DNA of 64,000 nucleotides from Mesostigma viride (GCA_009746045.1 RPFO01000115.1:1202734-1266733); one strand, 5' to 3'. Shown: positions 17,829 to 29,300, counted from the first letter of the stretch. The notes: generated by a model from the sequence alone, not told the origin. Made by a program: numbers and translations.

Positions 17829-19015
17829 AGTACGTGCAGGCCGAGAGGGCGACCCACGCGGCCATCCTGTACTCAATCAGCCTCGACCAGCACGCGCGCC
17901 GCGAGAACATGAAAATAGATAGTACGTGGACTGCTGCCGTCGACGAACACCAGAAGGGACTCTCCGAAGCACTTGCGACCTACAAGGGGAAGGCGCTGAA
18001 GGGAAAGGGGAAAGGAAAGGAGGTGGAGGTTGCGGATGCTCCCGTGTCTCTGCTTGAGAAATGGGAGAAGTCCCCGGTGTCGCAGGATGATGATGACATC
18101 CTGGATGTGAACGATGAGATCGCGAAGGGCAAACGGTTACGGAAGCAGCTTGCCGTTCAGCCTCGGGACCTCGATGAGATGTCCAAAGCCTTGGTGCATC
18201 GAAATCGGGTGTGGACAAGGAACCTGTTCGTGGGCCTCAGAAGCTCCTCGCACGAGACTTGCATCTGTCTAGAGCCGAGCAGAACGCCACCATTTTTGCA
18301 AACTCGGAGTCCGACTACGGCCACGACAAGCTGGTGATTCCTGTGTGGCGGTACTCGTTCCAGTTTTTGGCTGACCGGTGCCCCAACACTTTTCATGACT
18401 GGATGAAAAAGGAAGGCACCCAGCGTCAGCTCGCGCAACTCTTCGGGGAGATGGGGGGGCACGGACAATGAAGGCTGGCTACGCTCGCGCAATGACTGAC
18501 GAAGAGATTGATATCTACCTGCGAACGAGCTCGGCCAAGGGAATGGCCGAAGCTGCTTCCACCGCGGTTCTGACAGGACGGGCCGATTTGCTGGACGATC
18601 TTAAGCCCGTGGACGTGAGAAAGGCCGCGCTTTTGGACAGTTTGTGCAAGTCCGCCTGGGAGATGGCTCCATTCGAGAAGAAGCCACCGTTGCCGCCAGC
18701 CATTTGCGGCTTTCTCGTGCTGGACGGGAACCACTTTACCACACTCATCAAATCGGTGAAATTCGAACTGGTCACCGAAATATGACGGTGGACCAAAGAT
18801 CTGTGTGGTACCAGGCAATGCTGAATGGTTTCATGAAGGCGGAAAAGCTCAGGGTCGTTGCGCGGGGAGGGAAGGAGCAGGAGGTCACGAAGACCGTGGC
18901 CGCGGCGAAGCTGGAGGAGTGGGCAACTGATTGGACGAATTTCGGGGGGTGGACGTGCAGATGCTCAAGGGTGAGACCATCCTGCCGACCTGGTGGCAGA
19001 TCCGTGAACAGAAGG
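17829..19015 (+). pseudogene. unrecognised exon region with three frame changes
   Basis: Sense reads YVQAERATHAAILYS...RDLDEMSKALVHRNRVW (frame 2), then LLARDLHLSRAEQNATIFANSESD...LFGEMGGHGQ stop at 18471, MKAGYARAMTDEEIDIYL...FELVTEI stop at 18785, and MTVDQRSVWYQAMLNGFMKAEK...LPTWWQIREQK to a GTAAGC donor at about 19016. The fragments are rich in helices and Trp and look like pieces of one large protein. No known family was recognised; the frame changes suggest a decaying gene or element. Confidence 0.4.
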
Positions 19016-19022
19016 TAAGCCA

Positions 19023-19180
19023 GGTTGCGACCGCCGGCGTTTCTATAAGTGGTTTTCTTGTGTTAATTTCAGTATGCCATTAGTTCGGTCAAGATGCGAC
19101 CGCCGGCGTTTCTATAAGGGGTTTTCATGTTCCACCTTAGCATGCCATATTTTGGTCAAGATGCGACCGCCGGCGTTTCT
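19023..19180 (+). repeat. three tandem copies of the 22-bp motif, ~68-bp period
   Basis: Copies at 19023 (GGTTGCGACC then GCCGGCGTTT), 19092 and 19159 (AGATGCGACC variants). The first lies 7 nt after the GTAAGC splice donor, placing the motif within the intron. An acceptor candidate follows at about 19268 (GGGATGCAG). Confidence 0.85.
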
Positions 19181-19267
19181 GTCAGTCGTATTCTTGTTCT
19201 CAGTTGAGTTGTGCTTATTTGGGAGGACTGTCGATGTGTCTCTGCGCGTTGTTGCCCTACGGGATGC

Positions 19268-20190
19268 AGGTTACCGAACAAGTCGGCAAGATGATCGAAG
19301 TTGTCAGGCAGCTCGGGAACGCCATGAACGCCGAGGACACAGCCCAAGCCAAGGCAACGTGGGGCTCAGCGCTGGGGGATGTGCACCGGGCCTACCAGGC
19401 ATATGGACCCGTCAAGAGAGGGAAGGGCGTGTCTCTCCCAACTCCTCTGTACGGCAAGATCTGGGCGATTGTGAAGCCCTTTTGGCAGAAAGGAGAGCAA
19501 GCCAAGGCCGAAGGGGACGGCGCAGGCGACAAGGCAGGAGGGGCTGAAGAGACGGACAAGTGGGGGCCGGACCAGAAGAACTTCATGCAGCGCTGGCTGT
19601 TCTGGTGTGAGGACCCTTTGAAGCCCGCTGTCGACGGCAAGCCGGCGATCGCACAGGATATCGCGGCTCGGCAAGACTTCCTTGACACGCGCCCTAAAGA
19701 CAAGGCGCACGAACTGTCCATTTTCACCGCGCATCGGGAACTTGCGAGTTTCCAGTACTTCGACAGCCTGATCCAAGCGCCGATCATGTCCTGTGAGGCC
19801 CCTCCCAGCAACCTGATAAAAATAATGGAAGTCGCCAAGAATTTGATAGAGGCGGCAAAGCAATTCGCCCACATCAAGTTCCTGGAGAACCCCGAGCTGA
19901 TGGCCGCTTGCAAACAACTAAACGGGACTTTCGACCCCGTATTGGTGAGGGAGCACGTGTTTGGCGTGAAGCTGAAGGGCACCTTCGCCACGGACCTCGA
20001 CAAGTTCATCGCCGACTGCCGCCTGACCAGAGACTTTTGGCGGGTGGTCGTCACGGCCATGAGGGCGATCATTCTCACGCTGAGGGACCTTCCGCCGGCT
20101 AAAAGGAAAGTGGTCGACCAGAAGGACTGGAAGTTCCCGAGAGGGCTGCTCGCTTCCCACCCCCGTCATTTGTATGACGATTTGGGGTGA
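19268..20190 (+). CDS. unrecognised large exon, Trp/Lys-rich
   Basis: 307 open codons from the acceptor at 19268: VTEQVGKMIEVVRQLGNAMN...TDKWGPDQKNFMQRWLFWCEDPLKPAVDG...FTAHRELASFQYFDSLIQAPIM...FPRGLLASHPRHLYDDLG. It is the longest clean frame of this locus. Predicted as a mainly helical soluble protein; no catalytic signature or membrane segment was seen. After one TGA the same frame runs on through an Arg/Glu-rich region to GLQNSS near 20450, so the stop may be a mutation. Confidence 0.45.
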
Positions 20191-20208
20191 AGACCAAACA
20201 TCTGCTGG

Positions 20209-21077
20209 GTGTGCCACAGGAGGCGGCGGCGGAGGAGGAGGGAGGAGGAGGAGGAGGAGGGGACTACCAAGGCCAAGAAGGGGTGGAAGGAAAGGTTGGA
20301 AGCCTACAGCGATTGGAAGGGGGTGAGGATGGGATCCGACTGGATCGCATACAGGACAATGACATGGAAGGAAAACGAAAAAAGAAAGGATCTGGTGGTG
20401 ACGAAGGTGGTGGACGAGTTGTGCGCGGGGTTACAAAATTCCTCGGTCGCTGGAGGACCAGGCGTTTGCTGTGCTGGACCTGGCAGCTGACAGCAACGAG
20501 AAGTGGAGGAACCTGCGCAAGTGGGACGCAGACTGCATTCCGGAGGAGAGCAACATTCCCAAACCCTCCTCGCATTTGAGCCCGGTCGTGTGGGATGTGG
20601 TTGACAAGATGACCAACGCCCTTTTTAGGGGACCCTGCAGAGTTCTGCTGGTGTTCGGGGAGCCCGCCCATATCCGCCGGTGGAAGCGCCTGGTCCGCCT
20701 TATCAAATATTGGCTTGTTGAAGATGGGTGGGAAGGCCTCTACTTTTCCGACGACGATTCTTCGTCTGATGAGGATGATGATTCGGAGAAGGGGGAAGAG
20801 GGGGAGGCGGATGAGGATGAGGATGAGAAGGAGGAGGATGAGGAGGAGAGGAGGAAGAGGGAGGAGGAGAGAGGACGAGGAGGAGGATATTGCTGAGGGG
20901 CACCCGCCCGGGATGGGTGGGGGCAGGCGGAGGGGGAGAAAGGGGATGGGGAGGAGGGAGGAGGGGGGAGGGGGAGAGGGACGGGGGAGGAGATGGAAGG
21001 GGAGGGAAAAAGCGCAGTCGGGGTGATGGAGGCTTGCGTGATGAGACAATGGGGGGGGATGAAGACAACAGGGGGGA
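20209..21077 (+). pseudogene. unrecognised exon with acidic tail
   Basis: Frame TTKAKKGWKERLEAYSDWKG continues to about 20450. Sense then moves to the frame reading AVLDLAADSNEKWRNLRKWDADCIPEES...VWDVVDKMTNALF, VLLVFGEPAHIRRWKRLVRL, then a ~50-residue Asp/Glu/Lys tail closing at 20896. A GTAAGC donor follows at about 21079. The GPCRVLLVFGEPAHI patch could be a Rossmann-like strand-loop, but no methyltransferase or other motif is convincing. Confidence 0.35.
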
Positions 21078-21078
21078 G

Positions 21079-21440
21079 GTAAGCGCCAGCGTGCTGGTGA
21101 AGGAGACTCGAGGCCTGTCGTTGGAAACGCCGGCGGGCGTATCTGTGACGAGGAGGGGGATCGCCAGCGGGAGGGAGGCTCGCGGCCTGTTACTGGAAAC
21201 GCCGGCGGGCGTATCTGTGATGAGGAGGGGGATCGCCAGCAGGAAGGAGGCTCGCGGCCTGTTACTGGAAACGCCGGCGGGCGTATCTGTGATGAGGAGG
21301 GGGATCGCCAGCAGGAAGGAGGCTCGCAGCCTGTTACTGGAAACGCCGGCGGGCGTATCTGTGATGAGGATGGGGATCGCCAGCAGGAAGCAGGCTCGCG
21401 GCCTGTTACTGGTAGCGCCGGCGGGCGTTCCCGATTTACG
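21079..21440 (+). repeat. 72-bp tandem repeat, five units, carrying the 22-bp motif in reverse
   Basis: GGAAACGCCGGCGGGCGTAT plus CT recurs at 21123, 21195, 21267, 21339 and 21411 (last copy diverged). Its reverse complement matches the 22-bp motif found in forward orientation from 6405 to 19180 at ~19 of 22 positions. One frame stays open through all units, giving a 24-residue repeat (ARGLLLETPAGVSVMRRGIASRKE), but a GTAAGC donor just upstream suggests the array may be intronic. Confidence 0.85.
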
Positions 21441-21607
21441 GGAGGCGGTCGTGTCCGACAGATGGGAATGAGGCCTCGTCAGGATTCATGGGGACCCCCG
21501 GTTGAGGGGACCCCCGCCCTCGCCTCGGTTTCTTTGGGTCTGGGTGACGATCCCGTACCGTCGTCAGGAAGGACGGTTGTGATGACTTTGCCCCCCGCTC
21601 GACGGGG

Positions 21608-21922
21608 ATGGAGCAATGCCCGAACACGATACTGCTGAATGAGGATGACGATCCGGAGCCGTCGGCTGACACGGATTTTGTTGCGAGCACCCCACTGCAG
21701 AAGAGGGTATTGGAGGCTCGTAACGTGGAGGGTCCGCCGAAAGTCTCAGGTGGAGGGCCGGCGTTTGCCGGATTGATGCGCCCGACTGAGGTGGTCGATG
21801 TTGAGGCGCCGCCAGGGACATCGACCGCACCGTTGACCGCATTGACGGATATCTTCGATCGACCAAGGATGCCCTTCCACGCTCCAACGGTACATTCGGC
21901 CGGTAAATTTCATTTTCAATAA
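21608..21922 (+). CDS. candidate exon, acidic/proline-rich
   Basis: 104 open codons reading MEQCPNTILLNEDDDPEPSADTDF to PTVHSAGKFHFQ, ending at a TAA within an AT-rich 3'-like stretch (AATAAACGAG). No domain was recognised. Confidence 0.3.
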   Translation: MEQCPNTILLNEDDDPEPSADTDFVASTPLQKRVLEARNVEGPPKVSGGGPAFAGLMRPTEVVDVEAPPGTSTAPLTALTDIFDRPRMPFHAPTVHSAGKFHFQ

Positions 21923-22041
21923 ACGAGTTTTATAAGTACCTTAATATATTTCTACATAAGTTTTTTTGCATCAGTCCATGGCTTCATTGATTTCTCACAC
22001 GACCCTTCCGTATTCATGTTAATTGGCATGTGCTTACGTGC

Positions 22042-22738
22042 AGGGAAAGGCGAAGAAGAAACTCCAGTTCGGTTTCCCCGTGGATCCGCGTCTGGGACTG
22101 TGTCCAGAGAGGCCGGCCGTGTTGTTGGCCAGGCCGCGGTCGGCGAACCAGTTGCACAACCGGGGGCGGGAGGGGACGAGCTCCCACCCAACGCACCAAC
22201 TCACGCACCAGCCTTACCGTGCGGTCAGCCAGAAAAAACGTACGAAGAGTTGATGGCAGAGGCGGCGGCTGCGCAGGGGCAGAAGGCAAAACGTCGGGGA
22301 GGGGGCAGGCGAGGGGCGGGGCAGGAGACGGAGGGTGCCGACGAACCTGCACAGCCGCAGAAGGGTGGTGGTCAGGGCAGAGATGCGACGGCCGAAAACC
22401 GAATCAGGGACGTTCGGCCGGACGTCCGGATGCGCTTTATGGATGGCGCGAAACTGAGTCGCGGAGGTTGGAGTTCGAAATGGGTAGACGAGGTGTGCAT
22501 AAACTGGGAGCACAAGTACCCCAAGAAGGAAGATTTTCCGCTCTTTGGCACCCTCCTGGGCAAAGAGAGGGAGAAGGTGGTGTTCAGATGGTTTGATGAA
22601 GGGCACGACCTCGGTTGGAGTAATGAGTGCGAGCAAAAGTTTCGTTTCCCTCTGAAGTTCGCTAGAGAACATGTTACTCTCCTGAAGGAAGGCGCCAGCT
22701 GGGACAACATTCCTTCATATCGACCTGGCAAGCGATGA
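22042..22738 (+). CDS. candidate last exon of the unrecognised locus
   Basis: Acceptor CTTACGTGCAG at 22042. The frame runs GKGEEETPVRFPRG, a Gly/Ala/Pro/Gln-rich low-complexity middle, then a folded-looking C-terminus: RMRFMDGAKLSRGGWSSKWVDE, INWEHKYPKKEDFPLFGTLLG, FRWFDEGHDLGWSNECEQKFRFPL, ending PSYRPGKR at 22738. No family was recognised. It is the last coding sequence before a non-coding, AT-richer interval. Confidence 0.4.
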
Positions 22739-22739
22739 T

Positions 22740-23450
22740 GGGCGAGGACTTTGCACGAAATCGCGTTTTGCACGTAATTGCCCACCGCAACGTGGAGAAA
22801 TGCAGATGTACATAGTAGTTGGATCAGTTACCGTGACTTTGGGCAGTTTAGTAGTTGGGGTGACGTGTCCAATGTATATATGGTGGGGCGCGTCCAAGGG
22901 GGTCCACGCTGATTGAGCACTTGCATGTGTTCTTTCAACATATTCGGACATGTATGAAATGAATAAATTGTTTGGACGATTGCAAATTGATTGATTGAAG
23001 AATGAGATACCATTAATAATTGAAAAATGTAAAACCTCATTGTGAATTTGTACTTCAAACTTTCACATGCATGCCCCAAATTGTGCATTTGTGCAGGTTT
23101 TAATTATGAGAAGTAGCATTTCTCTACAAATATTGAGAAATTTAGGGGCACTTGGGGTTGTTGGCCATGTTCATTCATGATAAAATGGACATTTTATGCT
23201 GTAACATCATCTTCCACTAGTCCAAAACGCTGCTTTCATGACGTCAAAAGTACCAGCAATGGCCCTAGGTTGGAGCAGTAGATGTTGGGGACGCCCTTTA
23301 ATGCGCGTAGGCGTGATCCATGTGGGCTAAGCCTGACTAATCTACACTACTGCTATATATTCCCTGGCATAAACCCATAGATGCCCGGGCTTCTCCGGGA
23401 TATTCATGAGCTACATATACTCCTTTGCGGCGTGCCAAATCAGAAAATAC
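22740..23450. other. non-coding interval
   Basis: AT-richer, with stops in all frames. It follows the presumed 3' end of the preceding locus (AATAAATTG at about 22962). No repeat or RNA gene was recognised. Confidence 0.5.
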
Positions 23451-23528
23451 TCCCAACGGAGGTATGTTCCTAATTAATTAATTAATTAATTAATTAATTA
23501 ATTAATTAATTAATTAATTAATTAATTA
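23451..23528 (+). mobile_element. LINE 3' end: hairpin plus (TTAA)n tail
   Basis: ATACTCC, a CAAC loop and GGAGGTAT, then GTTCC and ~58 nt of TAAT repeats. This is the same 3'-end organisation as the LINE tail at 53298-53366, with changed but still paired stem bases. The upstream body of this insertion was not identified. Confidence 0.6.
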
Positions 23529-25225
23529 CGACGCCCCCCCCAAAAGGTGGCAAGCTGCTCAGCGGGGCGTGCGAAATAAGCATTGCATGCAACCAGCGCA
23601 GATTCGCAAATAGAGCCGTGTTACCGTTGCCGGGCTGTCGTGTTGGTTGGGGAGTACTGAGCGCCCCCAGTGCCAACTGGCAGCATGGCGTTGGCGTCGA
23701 GCAGCATAACCAGGAAGTGCCGAGCTGGGATGTTGGCCTCCTCCTCCTTGAGGGCGCTGAACAGGGCCTCACGTTCCGCCTGCATGAGCTCGACCCGCAT
23801 GTGGTGCATATCCCACGATAACGGTTAGCGTGTGGTGGGAATGGCCCTCAGTGGCCGAAAAAGTGGCCACTAGCACACGCGAGGATCGCAGCACGATGGA
23901 CCAGTTGGAGTTGCGCTGATGCTGCCGGTGAGCACAAGAGGCCCACACCACCTTGACCCGGCGCGTCGCCTCCACCATAATTAATCCAGGACCGCCAGCC
24001 CGCACGAAGGTCGTCGACCAGAAGACCGTCGACCCCTTGCTGAGGGTCGACGGTGCGCCGGTGCTCCTGGACCCTGAGGACAGCGATCTAATTGTTGTCG
24101 GCGCACAAGGCGATCAGCTCGTCGACGCGGTGGCGTGCTGGGGTGCCGCCGGCCGCTCGTAGTCGAAGGATCTGCAGGGCCGGAGGGTGCGCACATTAAA
24201 GCTTGCAATTCCAAGAATGGGCCGTTGCCCTATTAGCGGGGGGGTGGGGGTGGAGGTGGGGGTGTCCAGAGAAGGGTAGTGCTGGAGGTGGGGGTGGGGG
24301 TGGAGGGTGGCGATTGGGGGGCTTGTCAACGCATGGAGTCTTTCTTTCAGGGCGGATATGCGTCGTCTCCGTCCTGTCTGGGGTTGCCGGCGTGTTGACT
24401 GAGCCTCATCCCGCTCAAGGCGGGCTAGGAGGCGTGTGAGGCTGGTGAAACTGGCGGGAAGGTTGACCGTGGCGTGCCTGGCGACCTTGCATCCTGGTCA
24501 TGCTCGCACGGTGCGACATGAGGATGGAAAGGGGATTGTTTATTGATAAAGGCTGTGCCCAAAGCCTATTGTACCGCGAGGCCGCGAGGGTGTGCCCTTA
24601 CCGGGCGCCCTCCATACCGGGGACGTGCGTTGACGACGACGATGCAGAGCTCTGGGGCGTGCTTGGGGTGTGGCTTGTGCCGCTTGTTAGGAGCCTGCAC
24701 AGCCGTGCGCTTCCCATCGATGAAGAGAACGGGGGTGTCGTTGACAAGGCGTACGTAGGTGCGAATGCCATCGCGCCTGGCCTGGACCGCTGCGTCGCTG
24801 CCCAGCAAACCGTTCTTGATGACGAGCTGGGCTGGGGAGAGTAGGTCGTCGAGGCTGGGCGCGTTTCTCCCACCCAGGAGCTTGCGGGCCTGCAGGACTT
24901 TCACCTTGCTGGCCACGTTCGTGAAGGTAACCCGGATGGGGCCAGGTTGCATGGCCTGCCATCCAGGCTGCCGACTCAATGCGGATGCGTTCGTTGCCCA
25001 AATGCAGCCGGCCCACTATGAGGCTCTGGTGCTGGCGTTGTGTGCACAAGCATGAGGTCCGTTTCGGGGTGCTGTGCGACCTCGAAATAACGTACCACAA
25101 TACTGCGTGAGCGTTGGTCCTCCTCGACAGCGGTCTTGTGGGCCGCTAGCTGCATGCCCCCCTCCGTGCAGCGTCCGCCATCATGCATGTTGGCAATGTC
25201 CGCCTGCTTCACCATGTTAGCCTAG
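23529..25225 (-). pseudogene. LINE fragment: ORF1 C-terminus and APE endonuclease
   Basis: On the minus strand: an ORF1 segment (SIVVRYFEVAQHPETDLMLV, then PIRVTFTNVASKVKVLQARKLLGG, DDLLSPAQLVIKNGLL, YVRLVNDTPVLFIDGKR), an RRM/CTD-like ORF1p as in L1-like LINEs. ORF2 then starts with the endonuclease (ILGIASFNVRTLRP, VLVATFSATEGHSHHTLTVIVGYAPH, RHFLVMLLDANAML). It matches the LINE at 41-53 kb. Several frameshifts are present. It stops abruptly mid-endonuclease at the (TTAA)n of the neighbouring LINE tail, so its 3' two thirds are missing. A G-rich minisatellite at 24236-24310 lies at the ORF2 start and is also present in the 44.7-kb copy. Confidence 0.8.
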
Positions 25226-25339
25226 CTGGTAGGTGCGGGTGCGGGCTTTAAGTTCTCCCATGTCGGCTTAATTACAAGTTCACAAAGTGTGTGTGCTACG
25301 GGATCGATTGGGAGTTGGAACAACAATAGATATAGAGTA

Positions 25340-25505
25340 GGGTTGTTTTGTACCTAGATAGAATAGACCGGTAGGATTGTGTGTACCCGCCCGCCCGCCC
25401 GCCCGCCCGCCCGTCCGTCCATCCATCCATCCGATGTCCATCCATCCACCGGGGTGCTCCGCGACTCCCCAACGGGAGCATGAGCTTAATTCATGAATTA
25501 ATTAA
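25340..25505 (+). repeat. LINE/SINE-like 3' end with (CCCG)n-(TCCA)n and hairpin
   Basis: AGACCGGTAGGATTGTGTG, then (CCCG)n and (TCCA)n microsatellites, then the CTCCC-CAAC-GGGAG hairpin at about 25466-25480 and an AATTAATTAAT tail. The same order recurs at 53376-53537, and in reverse at 40398-40540 without the hairpin. Confidence 0.6.
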
Positions 25506-26300
25506 TAGTGAAATGCAATTGATGCAAATTATAGGGCAAGTCAGTGCACTTTTGTCACCATCATTTTCACAGTGCTCACCAATCAAATAATGGATTCCAA
25601 ACAGTATACTAAAATGCAGCGCAATAATACATTCAATGGAAGAAGGCACAAGCATAGCACAACGAGCATAGAACACATATCTCCGTAGCAAATGCTGAAT
25701 GGCAAAGATGAAACTTCTTGAACTTTCACACTGCTAACGCAAAACGGCCCTTTGCATTTCATGCAAGGGTCTTGGGTGGCATGCTTTCTGCCATCCACGG
25801 TAGAACTAGGGCCAGGGCTAGGCATGGCAGACGCTAGATCAATTGCACCAGCTAGATGCACATAGTAGGTTTTAAGCATGGCCTCTTGCCCATCTCATCA
25901 TACCTAAATGTAGCCGTGGTAGACCCCCTTCTGACTTTTCACCACAACGAGTAATCAGCCGCTGAGGTAACCCCCCACAAAATCTCAAGCCATGCTGCCG
26001 CTCATAAATAGGCTACTCATGGGCACTGTCTACAAACTAACCGTCTAGGTGCTCCCATAGAAGGTTATTGAGGGTATGACAGCTCCCACGCTCCACAGAA
26101 ACTAGCAACAATTATACTTTACAGGCAAGCAGCGCCGCAAGCAGTCACGGTTTATCCCGTTGCGGTACGTCATGCACCTGTCACACTGATTCCCCTCCTG
26201 TCAAAACGCATAAGACAGGGACACTCTTAAGGTACGCATGTCAACGCCTTGAAATCCTCTCCTTTGCTCCGGGTAGGTCTCGCGCACAAATCCCTTGGGG
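25506..26300. other. non-coding interval downstream of GH31
   Basis: No coding or RNA feature can be supported. The 3' UTR and poly(A) site of the minus-strand GH31 gene should lie here, but none is clear enough to call. Confidence 0.4.
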
Positions 26301-26308
26301 CAAGAACC

Positions 26309-29300
26309 TTAGCGGTGCTCGCCCATGTGGGGCAGCACACGCAGGAAGACGGGAAGCCTCGACAGCGGGGCATCAAAATTGGGCAACCAGCAGGGGCCCT
26401 GGAAGATTTTGCTCGGATTCATGAGGTCCTGCCACAGTCCACTGGAACACCGAAAGCATATGGAACACGATCAGGCAATGAGGTGAAAAACAAGGTCAGA
26501 TTATGTCTACGCACATGCAGAATGCTTGGGCACAAACCCATGCAGGCTGTCTTCCATGTGTGCCTGCGCAGAAACACCGTAAATATCCCTTACACATATT
26601 CGACACTCGCTCATACACCCTGCCAGCAAAACAACCCCAGGAATAATGACCATCAAGTCCGGTCCCCACTGTGTCTAGTAAGGGTTTTTGGCATGCGTCA
26701 GCCCATATCAGTTAGGGGCTGGTCCCAGGAGTCCCCTACAGGGCGGAATCACCCTCAATGACCCCTAAGGAGCAGAATTACTGGGGAAGGGGGGGTGGGG
26801 CAGTCAAATTGCCAGGGGCGGGTGCAAGATGGGACAGGGACAGGGTGACAAGAGGTTTCAAGGGTGAAGGGGCAATACAGGTATTACAAGATTGGATCTC
26901 AGACATGCTTCATTGTAAAGAAAACTGGCCTAATCAAGCTTTCAAAAACAAAATGAGAGAAAACGTTCATATGAGAATGTTTAAATGTCACAGATTTCGA
27001 AATGGTCATTCCAATATAGCTTACAAGTGGTCACCAAAAAGCTTTATTGGCTACCCCAAGGGCATAACAAAATCTACATGGTAAATGATTGGTACTTGAT
27101 GAATAAATCTCAAGCAACAATTAGCATGTCTGGATGTGCATAAAACAAGAGCCCTTTGCTACAAATAACACAAACTGTCTAGCCCTCATCCATCGTTGTC
27201 AAGGTAGGTACTAGTGCTGACTGTACCTCCCGGGGCTTGTGCCTCTAGTCTCACTAGCCTCACAATTGGTCGCCCTTTTCCTCTTGTTCTACATATCCAG
27301 CTCCTTGAGCGCCTGGGTTACATCGACAAGATCCGGACTACTTGATCCTGCCCTGTCGGCGGTTTGTCTCTTGAAATATAACAATACCGCCACAGATTCA
27401 AGCCTTCTTGACAATCCGTTTACAGTCCACGCCATGCCACGCTCTTGTTGTGCGCAATCCTCGCTGACGACTCGAGAAACCAGGCAATTTAAGGCAAAAA
27501 GAGGTTGCCTATACTTACTGTAGCTGGCGACGAAATGTACTTCCTACTGCCTCGGCGGTGCCTATGTAAATCGATGCAACGCCCCACTTGCAAGAAAACT
27601 AAGGAAAAAGGAGCTTCTATTGAAACGTATCAAACGTAAGTTTAGGGCATCTTGGATTAGAAGGTAATCAAGGGATCCGCTTGTGACTGTCGCTGCCATA
27701 GCCACCTCGTGGACTTTGCTGCTGGCTGCACGAAATATAAATTATTTTGTCTCTCGTTGGCAACCAAGTCTCTCGTTGGCAGGTTTGGCATGCACGTGTA
27801 ACGAATTTTCCAGAGATTTGGATACACTAGTCAAGTACGATTCAGTTTGGTGGGCTTATTGTTATTATAAATTGTGAACGGAGAAGTATCTATAAGGTCC
27901 AGGCCCGGCGCGGCGAATAGCAGGTCCCGGCCCGTGCGCGATCAGAAGACTGGCGGACGCCCTAAATTTACGGGTCAGTCGCCTGACGCCTGGCCCAATT
28001 TTACGCGTCAGACGGCTGATGCGCGGGGTGAAATTCCTGACGCTTCAGCGGCTGACGCCTGCGTCCCGTTACTAGACACACTGCCGGTCCCCTTGCCACC
28101 ACACACGACTACCGTTGAGACCTACCCCACAAGCCACGAGCCCACAGCTGCGCCGCCTTTCCCTTCCCCCCTCCCCAAACGGCTACCATGCCCAGCTATC
28201 GCCTCGTACCTGGTCAGGTAGACATTCCGGCTGCGCTGCCCCTTCTCCACGACGGGCGCGACGATGACGTCGTGCCCGAGCGCAAACTGGTCGCTGATGG
28301 CGTACGTTTCCTCGTCCTCCGGGTCCAGCCACCACATGGGCACGCAGATGGGCGTCAGCTTGATGCACGCCTGGCGGGCGAGCGACATGAGCTTGGCCAG
28401 GATACGCTCACGCACCTGCGGGGAGGGGGGGGGGGAGATACGTGGAAAAAGGGAAGAGGGGGAAAGGGGGCAGGCATGCAACAGGCGGCGATGCACGCAC
28501 GGAGGCAGGGTAGGGACATGACGTAAGAATGTGTGTGATGAACGGGGGCAGCGTGTTATCAACTGTTGCAGACGAAGCCGATGCACGTAACAACCTCCAC
28601 AAAAATCGCTGCACGAAGATCTATAACAGATAAAAACCTTGACGGAAACAGACTAAACTCCAATCACCAAGCCCTACCTTTACTGCCACAACCACCCAGC
28701 TAGGACACACCCATTCACGCTCGGCCGTTACATTGCACCTGATATAAAAGCAACGCCGTCGATTCGAGGCAATCCACACGCCTGCCCTCACCTTGAGCGC
28801 GGCAGCACACAGGCGGTCGGCCTCCTCGCTGATGTCCCATGGGGCGATCGAGAACTGGACCGCGGGCATGAGCGCGTTGGCCTGCGCCCAGCGCACGATG
28901 AGCTCCGAGTCGGGCGCGGCGCCAAAGTAGGCGTTGCCGCCGACCATGTCCGGCAGGCAGAACGGGTAGCCGAGAATGCCCGACGTGAGCAGCGTGGGGA
29001 TCACGCTCTGCAGCCCGTTGGCGATGGACCAGGTGGAGAAGCGGTCGCCCATGCGGGTCATGACGGGCACGTGGGTCGACTTGTGCCCCGTGCGCACCTC
29101 GCTGGTGGGGAAGTGCGACGCGACGCCCTCCACGTAGCGCTGCGCGTACTCGGCCGGGTTGACGAGGGGCGCGTGCGACTTGAAGTCACGGGGAAGGAAG
29201 CAGGGCTCGCCCGCGTCAAACTTGAAGCCGTCCAGACCGTAGCGCGCCTGCGCGGCCTTGAGGCGAGACACAAACCTGCGGAAAGGGGGGGGGGGAGGCG

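Noticed and set aside
20640-20720. Adenine methyltransferase in the 20471 ORF
   Set aside because: A GPCRVLLVFGEPAHI patch looks Rossmann-like, but no DPPW/NPPF-type motif is present.
26249-26761. 170-codon plus-strand ORF
   Set aside because: It is antisense to the GH31 terminal exon and has no recognisable domain.
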